Assembly (NCBI RefSeq): GCF_900129395.1
Contig: NZ_FQVP01000001.1
Coordinates: 744,001 to 808,000 of the forward strand
Direction: 5' to 3'
Origin: Pseudosulfitobacter pseudonitzschiae
Lineage (GTDB): Bacteria > Pseudomonadota > Alphaproteobacteria > Rhodobacterales > Rhodobacteraceae
Length of the DNA: 64,000 bases
Under the pieces are notes generated by a model. The model did no database searches, was not told the origin of the DNA, and saw nothing but the letters and a program-made list of their open reading frames with translations. Numbering within the stretch: position 1 is the stretch's first letter; each line of letters begins with the position of its first letter. Shown here in pieces: positions 25,750 through 33,965 of this stretch. Made by a program: the position numbers and the translations under genes.

Positions 25750-27151
25750 CACCTTTTTTCGCGCACCAAAGGCGGTGGCGCTGCTCACCGCTTTGGCCCT
25801 GTGGCTGCCTCAGGTGAGCAGGGCGCAAATCGCGCCGCTGGACTGTCGCGCAACCGAGGACGGGGGGCATGATTGCACCGTATTCTTTCCCGGTGGCACC
25901 GACATCGCCCGGACCACGCTGACCCTCTCCGACGGCACCGAAGTTGCGCACAGCTTCACCGCCGAGCCGACCGAACTGCAAGCCCCCGACGCGGATGCGC
26001 CGCGCGTGCTCTTCCTGGCCTTCGACACATCGAACCCCGCGCGCGCCGCGATCCTGCGCCAATCGCTGGACAGCGCCTGGGCGCTGGTCGAACTGGTGCC
26101 GCCGCAAACCCCGATTGGCCTGGGCACCTTTGACGAGAACTTTGCCGAAGTGCAGGCGCCCACAACCGACCGCGACGTGCTGCAACAGGCGATTGCTGGC
26201 ATTCAGGCCAACGGGCAGACCACCAACTTGTACGAGGCGACGCTGGACATACTCAACATATTGCCAGCCGCGCCTGACGGGCGTCGTGACATTGTCCTGT
26301 TCTCTGACGGCAATGCAGAAGACACCGCATTTACCCTGCAAGACGTGTCCGAGCGGTCGCGTAAGATGGGCGTGCGGGTCAACGGGCTGGGCGCTGTGCT
26401 GCGGGCCAGCGAAACGAAATACACCCAAACGCTGGAACGGATGGCCGAAGAAACAGGCGGGCTGTATTTCGGCACGGCGCCGGGCAATGCCAATTTTGCC
26501 ACCGAGGATCTGAGCCGGATCGCGCAACTGGGCGAAGGCGTGGGTGTTGTCAGCTTTGACGCGGGCTTTGTCCGCGAGGGCACGCTAGTGCTGACCACCG
26601 CAACGGGACGCAGCCTGCGCTATCAGATCGCGCCGGTCGGGCCGGATGCGGCCGAGGAAGAGGCGGCCAGGGAGCCGCAGCAGGAACCTGCCGCGTCGCT
26701 GATCGACAACATCCCGCTGGCCGGGTGGATTGCCGGCGGCGCGTTGCTGTTCCTGATCCTGCTTCTGGGCCTGCGTGGTCGTCGCAAACCGCCACAACCC
26801 GAGATGGCGGAGCCAGATCCGACGCCGATGCCGGACCCCGTGCCAACACCCGACCCGGTCAAGGTCTACGGCGTGCTGACCACCGTAAACGGTGAGGATC
26901 TGTACCTGACCTCGTCCATTTCGACGCTGGGCCGTTCCGGGGACGCCGACATCGTTCTGGATGATCCGTCCGTGTCACGCCGCCACGCGACACTTTCGGT
27001 CACCGGCGACGGTGCCATGCAAATCGTGGACCTGAATTCCCTCAATGGCGTGCTGGTCAACGGCACGCGGGTCACGTCGGCCGAGGTCAAGGCCGGCGAT
27101 ACATTGCAACTGGGCGAGGTCAGTCTGACCTTCGGCTATCCCAACGACTGA
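25739..27151 (+). CDS. Signal peptide-VWA-transmembrane-FHA protein
   Basis: This 470-residue protein starts with GTG inside the end of the phosphatase gene (11-base overlap). Residues 1-29 are a signal peptide. The periplasmic part has a VWA-like domain (about 88-245). Its metal site is altered: FDTSNP (95-100) has Pro where the last Ser of D-x-S-x-S is expected, while FSDGNAED (188-195) is kept. A membrane span lies at about 326-346, then a Pro/Asp-rich linker and a complete FHA domain (about 395-465) with LGRSGDADI, SRRHA and NSLNGVLVNG. It thus joins an outside binding module to an inside phosphothreonine reader. A role as receptor or adaptor of this system is inferred. Confidence 0.9.
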   Translation: MADNTFFRAPKAVALLTALALWLPQVSRAQIAPLDCRATEDGGHDCTVFFPGGTDIARTTLTLSDGTEVAHSFTAEPTELQAPDADAPRVLFLAFDTSNPARAAILRQSLDSAWALVELVPPQTPIGLGTFDENFAEVQAPTTDRDVLQQAIAGIQANGQTTNLYEATLDILNILPAAPDGRRDIVLFSDGNAEDTAFTLQDVSERSRKMGVRVNGLGAVLRASETKYTQTLERMAEETGGLYFGTAPGNANFATEDLSRIAQLGEGVGVVSFDAGFVREGTLVLTTATGRSLRYQIAPVGPDAAEEEAAREPQQEPAASLIDNIPLAGWIAGGALLFLILLLGLRGRRKPPQPEMAEPDPTPMPDPVPTPDPVKVYGVLTTVNGEDLYLTSSISTLGRSGDADIVLDDPSVSRRHATLSVTGDGAMQIVDLNSLNGVLVNGTRVTSAEVKAGDTLQLGEVSLTFGYPND

Positions 27152-27161
27152 GGAGCGAGAC

Positions 27162-27998
27162 ATGCGCGGCTGGAGCGTCTCCATAACCATCCAAGAGGCC
27201 GGACGTACCGTGCTGTCCGAACAGGGCTTGCCCTTGCCCGCGCGCCTGATCCGCGACGGGGACAGCGGTGCCGTGGCTCTGATCGACGGGGCAGGGGTGG
27301 CGCATCCGCTGGCACAGAACCGCTTTGACGTGTCGCGCCAGCATATGACGCTGAGCGCCGAAGCCGACGGCACGCTGTTGATCGCGGACCAGTCGACCAA
27401 TGGCGTTTTCGTGTCGCAACAGAACACCGCGCGTCTGATCGGCAAGGGCAATACGATGGCCATTCCGGCGCAATTGCAGGTGATGCTGGACACGGTTGGT
27501 TTCGACATCCGCGTTCAAAGCCAGCCGCCGCGTGCGCCCCGCGCAAACAGCAACCTGCACGCCGAGGTGCGGCTGGCGGGCAAGCTGCACCGCGTGGCGC
27601 TGGACCGTACCCCGCTGGTTGTGGCGGGCGGTGCGCTGGCGGGCGGATACAGTTACGACCGCCACGGCGATCTGAACGGAATCCTCGCAGCCCTTGGCAG
27701 CCGCGTCGCACTGGTCATCGCCCCCGACCACAGCGGGCACATGCACGCGGTCGCCACCACCGGCCTTGCCGCGCAACTGAACCGCCGCCAGATCGGCCAG
27801 AACCAACCCGAACCGGTTGCACATGGGGTCTTGCTGACCTTTGAGGGCGGGCACCTGCACCTGATCAGGGCAGGAGCGGACAGGCAACTGGCCTGTGTCA
27901 ACGACACTTGCCTGATGCTGAACGACTACAAACCCGGCCAGAACTGCGTGTATTGCGGCACCCGTCTGGGTGACGCGCACACACGGTTCATCGGATAG
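27162..27998 (+). CDS. FHA-domain protein with C-terminal four-cysteine motif
   Basis: The 278-residue protein has an N-terminal FHA domain (about 25-115) with the core residues in SRQHMTL (58-64) and DQSTNGVFV (76-84). The middle part (about 130-240) is a beta-rich domain that I do not recognise. The end has Cys245, Cys250, Cys262 and Cys265 (C-x4-C-x11-C-x2-C, ending CVYCGTRLG), which fits a small zinc ribbon or redox site. No signal peptide or membrane span is seen, so it is cytoplasmic. It lies between the VWA-FHA receptor and the FHA-flavoprotein, with short gaps of 10 and 14 bases. Confidence 0.85.
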   Translation: MRGWSVSITIQEAGRTVLSEQGLPLPARLIRDGDSGAVALIDGAGVAHPLAQNRFDVSRQHMTLSAEADGTLLIADQSTNGVFVSQQNTARLIGKGNTMAIPAQLQVMLDTVGFDIRVQSQPPRAPRANSNLHAEVRLAGKLHRVALDRTPLVVAGGALAGGYSYDRHGDLNGILAALGSRVALVIAPDHSGHMHAVATTGLAAQLNRRQIGQNQPEPVAHGVLLTFEGGHLHLIRAGADRQLACVNDTCLMLNDYKPGQNCVYCGTRLGDAHTRFIG

Positions 27999-28012
27999 GA
28001 ACAGAGACGCCC

Positions 28013-29959
28013 ATGACGGTTTTGCTGACATTCAACGTGATCGAGCTGGACTCTGCAGGCCAGCCCAGAGGGCCGGGCGCACCGCTGGAGATTGACGAGA
28101 CCGGCACGATCTCATTCGGCTCTTCGTCCGAGCGTGACATCGTGCTTGAGGGCGACCTGATCTCGCGCCATCATTTTGACCTGACCGTTTCTGACAGCCG
28201 CGTGATGCTGACCGACCAGAACAGCACCAACGGCACGCAGGTCAACAACATGCGCGTGGGTCTGGCCGAACTGGGGCAGGGCGATGTGATCGACATTCCC
28301 GGCTGGCGGCTTGAGGTTACTTCCCTGAGCTTCGGCGTGACAGAGCCCGAGACCACCGTGTCCCCGCAGGGTTTTCCCCATGATGTCTTTGGCGATGACA
28401 CGCTCGTTGATGTGGGCACCTTGCACAGCCACGGCTATCCGATCGAGGAACGCAAGTTCTGTGCGGTTGGCGGCGGGCTGGGGTCCTTCACCTTTGTCGA
28501 TCATCTGCGGTGCTACGGTGTTCCGTCCAGCGACATTGCAGTGATCGGCACCGAAAAAGTCAGCTATGCCACCTATAAACGCTACTGCCGCGACAGCCAG
28601 ATCCCCGACCACGAACGGCTGCGGTCCAATTCGCTGTCCACGCCCGACAACATCTGGGGCTTTCCCGGATACGCCAGCCGCGAGGCCTTTGGCGGGTTGT
28701 TGCGCGGGCGTCTGGGCGGATTCAAGCGGATTTTCCAGGTCTTTGGCGAACCGACACTGGCCGAAAGCTATACGCCGCGCGCAGGCGACGTGTTCGACAG
28801 CCTGGACCGCGAGGAACGGCGCATCGACTGGCCCGCGATGCACCGGCAGGGACAGGCGCGCTGTATCCGCAAGCTGAACGACGGGCGCTATGCCGTGGCC
28901 TACACGATGCGCGATCCTGCGGTGGCCGAGGCGGACCGCCGCCGCATCATCATCGCCGATGTGCTACATCTGGCCACAGGCTATCCGGCCACGCGATTTG
29001 TCGATGATTTCCAGACGTTTATCGTGAACTATCCCGATCACCGCCACATGGTCCACAACGCCTATGCGCCGCACGACCAGATCTACGACGCCGCCGAGGC
29101 CGCAAACGGGCCGGTCTATGTCGTGGTGCGCGGACGCGGGATCGTCGCCAGCCGGATCATCCAGCGCCTGCACGAGGCGCGCAAACGCAACCCCCAAATC
29201 ACCATCCTGCATTCGATGCGCTCGAAACTGGACCCGACCAGCGGCGCACGCTATGGCCGGGCGCGCAGACAGGTGCGCACCAACATCGAGATTCAGCCGT
29301 TCAACTGGCCGAAATCCTGTTGGGGCGGCGATTTGCGGTTCGAATACGAACGCGCCGATAAGGCCAAGCGCGGCGCCATGCTGACCACGCTGGGCGGAAC
29401 CACCACGGCCGAACGCAGCGACTGGATCGGGATCATCGAACGCGGCACGGAAGAGGGGTGGTACAAACCTGTCTACGGCTCGATCCGCGAGATCTTGCCG
29501 CATGATGACAGCCCCGACAAAGTCATGATCCGCGTCGAGGGCGAGGGCGGCCACCGCGCCGAGCTGATCGCCGATTACCTTGTCGATTGTACCGGCCTGA
29601 TCAGCGACATCACGCGGTCCAGCCTGTTGAACGACCTGATCGAAACCTACTCGTTGCCGCGCAACCACGCCTATGCGCGCAAGGGCGACGGGTTTGAAAA
29701 ACGCGGGCCCACCGGGCTGGACGTCACACCACATTTCGAGATCGAGGGCCTGCGCAACCAGCGCGGCCGCGTCTATGCCTCGGGGACCGTGACCTCGGGC
29801 GGGCCTTACCTGGCGGTGGACAGCTTTTTGGGCCTGCAATATTCGGCGCTGCGCAGCACCGACCATCTGGTGACCGAAGGCGCGCATGGCGTGAAAAACC
29901 TTGGGCCGCTGCGGTCCGCCGGACAATGGCTGAAATGGTGCAGGGGGGCGAAACCATGA
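28013..29959 (+). CDS. FHA domain fused to an FAD/NAD(P)-dependent oxidoreductase
   Basis: The protein has 648 residues. The FHA domain (about 25-105) has all core motifs: SFGSSSERD (34-42), SRHHF (51-55) and NSTNGT (70-75). From about 148 it continues as a two-dinucleotide-binding flavoprotein: AVGGGLGSF (151-159) for FAD, VRGRGIVASRI (372-382) as a second Rossmann turn, ATGYPATRF (321-329) and YASGTVTSGGPYLAVDSF (589-606) near the FAD ribityl site. The pattern resembles flavin monooxygenase or sulfide-quinone-type reductases, but I cannot name a substrate. A phospho-binding domain on a metabolic flavoenzyme suggests that its activity or location is set by the operon's kinase. It overlaps the next gene by 4 bases. 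Confidence 0.88.
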   Translation: MTVLLTFNVIELDSAGQPRGPGAPLEIDETGTISFGSSSERDIVLEGDLISRHHFDLTVSDSRVMLTDQNSTNGTQVNNMRVGLAELGQGDVIDIPGWRLEVTSLSFGVTEPETTVSPQGFPHDVFGDDTLVDVGTLHSHGYPIEERKFCAVGGGLGSFTFVDHLRCYGVPSSDIAVIGTEKVSYATYKRYCRDSQIPDHERLRSNSLSTPDNIWGFPGYASREAFGGLLRGRLGGFKRIFQVFGEPTLAESYTPRAGDVFDSLDREERRIDWPAMHRQGQARCIRKLNDGRYAVAYTMRDPAVAEADRRRIIIADVLHLATGYPATRFVDDFQTFIVNYPDHRHMVHNAYAPHDQIYDAAEAANGPVYVVVRGRGIVASRIIQRLHEARKRNPQITILHSMRSKLDPTSGARYGRARRQVRTNIEIQPFNWPKSCWGGDLRFEYERADKAKRGAMLTTLGGTTTAERSDWIGIIERGTEEGWYKPVYGSIREILPHDDSPDKVMIRVEGEGGHRAELIADYLVDCTGLISDITRSSLLNDLIETYSLPRNHAYARKGDGFEKRGPTGLDVTPHFEIEGLRNQRGRVYASGTVTSGGPYLAVDSFLGLQYSALRSTDHLVTEGAHGVKNLGPLRSAGQWLKWCRGAKP

Positions 29960-30411
29960 TTCCGACGCTTGCGGGGCGCATCCAGACGCGTCTGTTGCTG
30001 TTCGTGCTGCTGGGCATTCCGCTGACAGCACTGTTTTCGTGGCTGTGGCTGCCGCTGTACTGGGACCTGCTGTTCGTGTTCCTGCTGACCGTGCTGGCCA
30101 CGGTCACCGGCTTTGGTTTGATCATGGACGTGGTCTATATCGGCCTGCAAAGACTGCGCTGGGACCGCGACTGGCCCTTTGCCTATCAGTTCTTCTTTTC
30201 CATCGTCGAATTCGCCCTTGTCCTGTGGGCTGCGCGTTCGGGTCTGATCCCATGGCTGCCGGCCGAGGCGCTGGCAGGCACCGACGGGTTGATCATGGCC
30301 TCATCCCATTTCGCCACGGTGTTCATCCCGTCCTTCCTTGCGCTGCTGGGGCCGATTTCGGTGTTCTTCATCCGCTGGCGGTTCAAGGCGGGCCAATTGG
30401 GCAAGCTCTGA
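29956..30411 (+). CDS. Four-span membrane protein of unknown function
   Basis: The ATG at 29956 overlaps the flavoprotein stop and gives 151 residues; a reading from 29926 lies inside the flavoprotein gene. Four hydrophobic segments are visible at about 13-30, 36-62, 75-93 and 116-140, with basic residues at both ends. No motif of a known family is recognised. It has conserved-looking charged loops (LQRLRWDRDWPFAYQ) and a single base separates it from the permease gene. The tight spacing suggests a partner or accessory subunit of the TSUP permease or of the membrane-bound kinase. Confidence 0.8.
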   Translation: MIPTLAGRIQTRLLLFVLLGIPLTALFSWLWLPLYWDLLFVFLLTVLATVTGFGLIMDVVYIGLQRLRWDRDWPFAYQFFFSIVEFALVLWAARSGLIPWLPAEALAGTDGLIMASSHFATVFIPSFLALLGPISVFFIRWRFKAGQLGKL

Positions 30412-30412
30412 G

Positions 30413-31351
30413 ATGGCAGGCTTTATGCGCCTCTGGACGCCCTTGCATCTGGCCGCGCTGGCGATTGCCTATGTCTGGCTGGTACAGGTGTCGGACCTGA
30501 CGACAGAGGTGGTCAGCGGCCTGTGGTTCTTTTTCCCCGTGGGCATCATGGGTGCCATCATCGCCAACGCCACGGGCACCGGTGGCGGCGTGGTGTTCGT
30601 GCCGGTGTTCACCGCACTGGAAAAAGGCGGCATCATGGTGCCGCCCGAACTGCAAACTCTCGCATCACTGTCGCCGCAGGAATCCGTTGGCGTTTCCTTT
30701 ATGATCCAATGCTTTGGCATGTCGGTCGGCGCGCTGGTCTGGGGCAGGGCGATTTTTGTCAAGGATACGCTGGCCTGGGATGAAAAGATCGCGCCGCACA
30801 CGTTGCTGGCGCTGACGGCGGCACCACTGGCCACCGGGATACCGGCGCTGCTGCTGACCCAGAACTTTGTCAGCGTCGATGGCAAAAGCCTGATTTTCTA
30901 CTTCAAGATATTCTCGCTGTTGCTGGGCACTGTGCTGTTGCTGTTCACCTGGGCGCAGCGCAGGCAACCGGCGTCCCAGCGCAAGCTGCACGTCACACCG
31001 GGCGAGCTGTGGGTGCTGCTGGGGCTGGGCATCATCGGTGGTGCGGTGACGGCGCTGTTCTCGGTGGGCATCGGCGAATTTCTGGCGATCTTCCTGATCC
31101 TGAAGAAATTCCCGACCAAGGTCGCCATCGCGGTCGCGGTCTGGGTGTCGGTGGTCTGTGTGCTGTGTGGTGTCTGGGACAACCTGCTGTCGGGACAGGT
31201 TCGCATCGAGATCGCCCTGATCGCGATACCGGGGGCGATCATCGGCGGTTTCCTGGCCAAACAGATCGCGCAGGTCTTGGGATCGCTGTGGCTCAAGACC
31301 TTGGCGTCGCTCTGGATCATCGCGTCGAGCATCTATCTGCTGCTTACCTAG
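30413..31351 (+). CDS. TSUP family (TauE/SafE-like) membrane transporter
   Basis: The ATG at 30413 gives 312 residues with about eight membrane spans. The two repeat halves typical of the family show as ATGTGGGVVFVPVF (53-66) and SVGIGEFLAIFLIL (217-230). Members move sulfite, sulfonates or other organosulfur anions, but many are uncharacterised. As the last gene of the kinase/FHA operon it is a plausible final target of the signalling, perhaps removing or importing an anion that the flavoenzyme makes or uses. The link to sulfur is inference from the family only. Confidence 0.88.
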   Translation: MAGFMRLWTPLHLAALAIAYVWLVQVSDLTTEVVSGLWFFFPVGIMGAIIANATGTGGGVVFVPVFTALEKGGIMVPPELQTLASLSPQESVGVSFMIQCFGMSVGALVWGRAIFVKDTLAWDEKIAPHTLLALTAAPLATGIPALLLTQNFVSVDGKSLIFYFKIFSLLLGTVLLLFTWAQRRQPASQRKLHVTPGELWVLLGLGIIGGAVTALFSVGIGEFLAIFLILKKFPTKVAIAVAVWVSVVCVLCGVWDNLLSGQVRIEIALIAIPGAIIGGFLAKQIAQVLGSLWLKTLASLWIIASSIYLLLT

Positions 31352-31428
31352 TACTGCGTGCAGGAAATGGGGGGCGCGCTGCCGTTCGCACCAGTTAAAC
31401 GTATAATCCATATTATGTAATTTATAGA

Positions 31429-31464
31429 GTGAGCATTATCAGTACGTTACCCGATAATGCTCAC
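31429..31464. terminator. 12-bp perfect inverted repeat between convergent operons
   Basis: GTGAGCATTATC (31429-31440) and GATAATGCTCAC (31453-31464) are perfect inverted copies around a 12-base loop. They lie between the TSUP gene and the end of the minus-strand CoA ligase gene, in an AT-rich patch. A bidirectional terminator is likely, although no long T tract follows. A protein-binding palindrome is also possible. Confidence 0.6.
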
Positions 31465-31469
31465 GTCAA

Positions 31470-33140
31470 TCACGCAATCTGCGCGTCAGCTTCGGCCTGA
31501 TCCAGAACCTTACCCACCGTGCGATCCCAGGCACCGACACGTGGATTGGTCTTGTCGTCCACCAGCGCACGTTTGACGATCTTGCCGGAGACCGTTCGCT
31601 CGAACTCGTCGATGTACTTGATGAATCTTGGCGTCTTGAACTTGGCCAGCCGTGACGCGCAATGCGCGATGACCGCCTCTGGATCAATCTGGTCCGGTGT
31701 CACGCCCTCGCGTGGACGGATCACCACCATCACCTCTTGTCCGCGCATCTTGTCCGGCACGCCGACGGCTGTAACTTCCCAGACGCCCTCCATCGACACC
31801 ACAGCGGCCTCAACCTCTTGGGCTGCCACGTTTTCGCCTGCGCGGCGGATCATGTCCTTGATACGGCCCACGATATAATAGAACCCGTCAGCGTCCTGCC
31901 GGAACAGATCGCCGGTGCGGAACCAACGGCCGGAAAAGCCCGTCGCGTTGGCGTCCGGGCGTTTGTAGTAGCCCCACAACAAGCCACGGCCGGCAATCCA
32001 CAACTCACCAATCTCACCTTGGACCACGTCCTTGCCAGTTTCGTCCACGATCCGCGCCTCGCGAAACGCGGCCGGAATGCCGCATGTGCGTTCATAGGCT
32101 TTGGAACCAGCCTCGGGCGGCACCATCAGACCGCCACCGATTTCGGTCATGCCAAAGCTTTCGCGCGCCACGCAACCAAAACGACGTTCGACTTCTTTGC
32201 GCGCCTCTGGTGTCCAGCCAAAAATCGAGACATATCTGAGGTTTATCTTGCGATCTTCAGGTCCTTCAGGCCAAGCTTTCAAGCCGGGCTGCGGGAAGAT
32301 GCAATAATGGATATCTTCGTCCACCAACCAGTTGTAAAGATTGCTTAAACTGATGCGCGGCGCGATCTTGGCGGTGCCGTTCAGCACCATGGTCATCAGG
32401 AACTGCCACATCGGGTCCATGTAGAAGAACGGCGCGTTGATCAGGACGTTTTTCACGTCACCGCCGCGCCCGCGGAACTTGGCGGCCAGCGAGCCCAGCA
32501 AGATCCAGTATTCGTGGCTGAGCATACAGCCTTTGGGAAAGCCCGTGGTGCCCGACGTATATTGCAAATTCAACAAGTCCGTCCGGGAAAGCGTTGAAGT
32601 TGCGACATAATCTTCGTCACCCGCATCCAGAAGCGCCTGCCAGCTTTGCGATCCGTCACGCGGAGTGCCGTGTACGATCACCCGCGTGTCGCTGACCAGC
32701 GCGGGGTGCTCTGTCATTGCGTCCCAGACCGGCACCGCCGATTGGTCCATGACCAGAAACTGCGCATCCGCATCGGTTAATACGTACATAAGTTCGGTTT
32801 CTGTGTACGAAATATTCACCGGGATCATCACCGCCCCGATCCGCGCCAGCGCCCCCCATGTCACCACAAAGGCCGGCACGTTGGGCAGCATCACGCCCAC
32901 ATGGGTGCCCTTGCGAATGCCCTGTGCCTCGAACGAGGACGCCAGTTTGCGGGTCTGGCGGGCATATTCGGCATAGGTCATGGTCTGGCCGTCCGCGATC
33001 CACTTGGCCAGCAGTTGATCGCCGTTGCGCGCTGCCGCGTCGTCGATCAGTGCGCCCAGGGTTTCGGGATAGCTTGCAGCCTCGGCCTGAACGCGCAGGG
33101 CTTGCATACCGGCCACGCCGTAATCCAGATTGCTGTCCAT
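31470..33140 (-). CDS. Acyl-CoA ligase (AMP-forming), CaiC-like
   Basis: This is a 556-residue adenylate-forming enzyme. The P-loop is LQYTSGTTGFPKG (192-204), then CMLSHEYW, FGMTEIGGG, RWFRTGDLF and IVGRIKDMIRRAGENVA, and near the end TVSGKIVKRAL with the catalytic lysine. Its overall pattern resembles crotonobetaine/carnitine-CoA ligases, and it is closely alike to the ligase at 41001-42638. It is the last gene of the operon potA-like, SBP, two permeases, hydratase-like, ligase, 5 bases after the hydratase-like gene. So the imported compound is probably a carboxylic acid activated here; a quaternary amine such as a betaine would suit a Pot-type importer, but that is inference. Confidence 0.9.
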   Translation of the reverse strand: MDSNLDYGVAGMQALRVQAEAASYPETLGALIDDAAARNGDQLLAKWIADGQTMTYAEYARQTRKLASSFEAQGIRKGTHVGVMLPNVPAFVVTWGALARIGAVMIPVNISYTETELMYVLTDADAQFLVMDQSAVPVWDAMTEHPALVSDTRVIVHGTPRDGSQSWQALLDAGDEDYVATSTLSRTDLLNLQYTSGTTGFPKGCMLSHEYWILLGSLAAKFRGRGGDVKNVLINAPFFYMDPMWQFLMTMVLNGTAKIAPRISLSNLYNWLVDEDIHYCIFPQPGLKAWPEGPEDRKINLRYVSIFGWTPEARKEVERRFGCVARESFGMTEIGGGLMVPPEAGSKAYERTCGIPAAFREARIVDETGKDVVQGEIGELWIAGRGLLWGYYKRPDANATGFSGRWFRTGDLFRQDADGFYYIVGRIKDMIRRAGENVAAQEVEAAVVSMEGVWEVTAVGVPDKMRGQEVMVVIRPREGVTPDQIDPEAVIAHCASRLAKFKTPRFIKYIDEFERTVSGKIVKRALVDDKTNPRVGAWDRTVGKVLDQAEADAQIA

Positions 33141-33145
33141 CGGGG

Positions 33146-33934
33146 TTATTCCTCGCCCAGCGGCGTGCCGCCATATTCACCACTGGCCCAGAACGCCGCG
33201 CGTTGCAGGCGGTACAGATGCGCGGACAGGCTGAGTGCATCCGCCTTTGGCAGGTCCATCGCTTTTTTCGTCACTTCCATCTCGACACGCACCGAAATCG
33301 GCGGCAGCGCTGCAATCTTTTCGGCCAGTTCGCGGGCACGAGGCAGCACGTCCTCGGCCGGTTTCACTTCGTTATAAAGCGCGTACTTCAGGCAATCCTC
33401 GGCGGGCATCCGTTCGCCCAGCAGCACCATCCAATGCGCCACGGCGGGCGGGACGTGTTTGGCCAGCTGGGTCGAGCCCCCTGCCCCTGCCATGCCATAG
33501 GCAATCTCGGGCAGCCCGATGAAGGCATGGGGGGCCGCGATGCGAATGTCGGTCAGGTTCAGCAAGTAGATCGCGCCCATGCCCAACGCAGGTCCGTTGA
33601 TCGCACCGATGATCGGCTTGTAGCGTTCCATCTTGCGCAACTCGCGTTCCCAGCCGGGACGCAGGTTTGTATCTTCGTCGGTCGAGGGAAAGAAATGCGC
33701 GGCCAGCGCGTCCTGCGGCGGCTGCACGCCGTTGGGGGTCTTGATGTCGTCACCTGCACAGAACGCCTTGGTGCCTGCGCCGGTCAGGATGCCCACGTGC
33801 ACCGAACGGTCTGCCATGAACTCTTGCATGATATCATGCAGTTGCTTGTGCATCTCGGGGGTAAATGCGTTCACCTTGCCGTTGTCGATGGTGATGGTCG
33901 CAACGTGGCCGTCTTTTTCATATCTGATGGTCAT
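33146..33934 (-). CDS. Enoyl-CoA hydratase/isomerase family protein with altered active site
   Basis: The 262-residue crotonase-fold protein has VNAFTPEMHK, the oxyanion segments FCAGDDIK (58-65) and INGPALGMGAIY (112-123), and LPEIAYGMAGAGG. Glu143 matches crotonase Glu144. At the place of Glu164 (five residues before LLG) is Trp168, so it should not be a simple hydratase. It could be a CaiD-like dehydratase/racemase or a hydrolase. It lies between the permease genes and the CoA ligase in one operon, so it probably works on the CoA ester made by that ligase. Confidence 0.9.
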   Translation of the reverse strand: MTIRYEKDGHVATITIDNGKVNAFTPEMHKQLHDIMQEFMADRSVHVGILTGAGTKAFCAGDDIKTPNGVQPPQDALAAHFFPSTDEDTNLRPGWERELRKMERYKPIIGAINGPALGMGAIYLLNLTDIRIAAPHAFIGLPEIAYGMAGAGGSTQLAKHVPPAVAHWMVLLGERMPAEDCLKYALYNEVKPAEDVLPRARELAEKIAALPPISVRVEMEVTKKAMDLPKADALSLSAHLYRLQRAAFWASGEYGGTPLGEE

Positions 33935-33965
33935 AGGTCGTCCTCGGGAGTTTGGAATTTCGGGA

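Noticed and set aside
21555-31351. Type VI secretion cluster
   Set aside because: Only the regulatory parts (kinase, PP2C, FHA) are present; no tssB, tssC, tssM, vgrG, hcp or clpV-like gene lies in the window.
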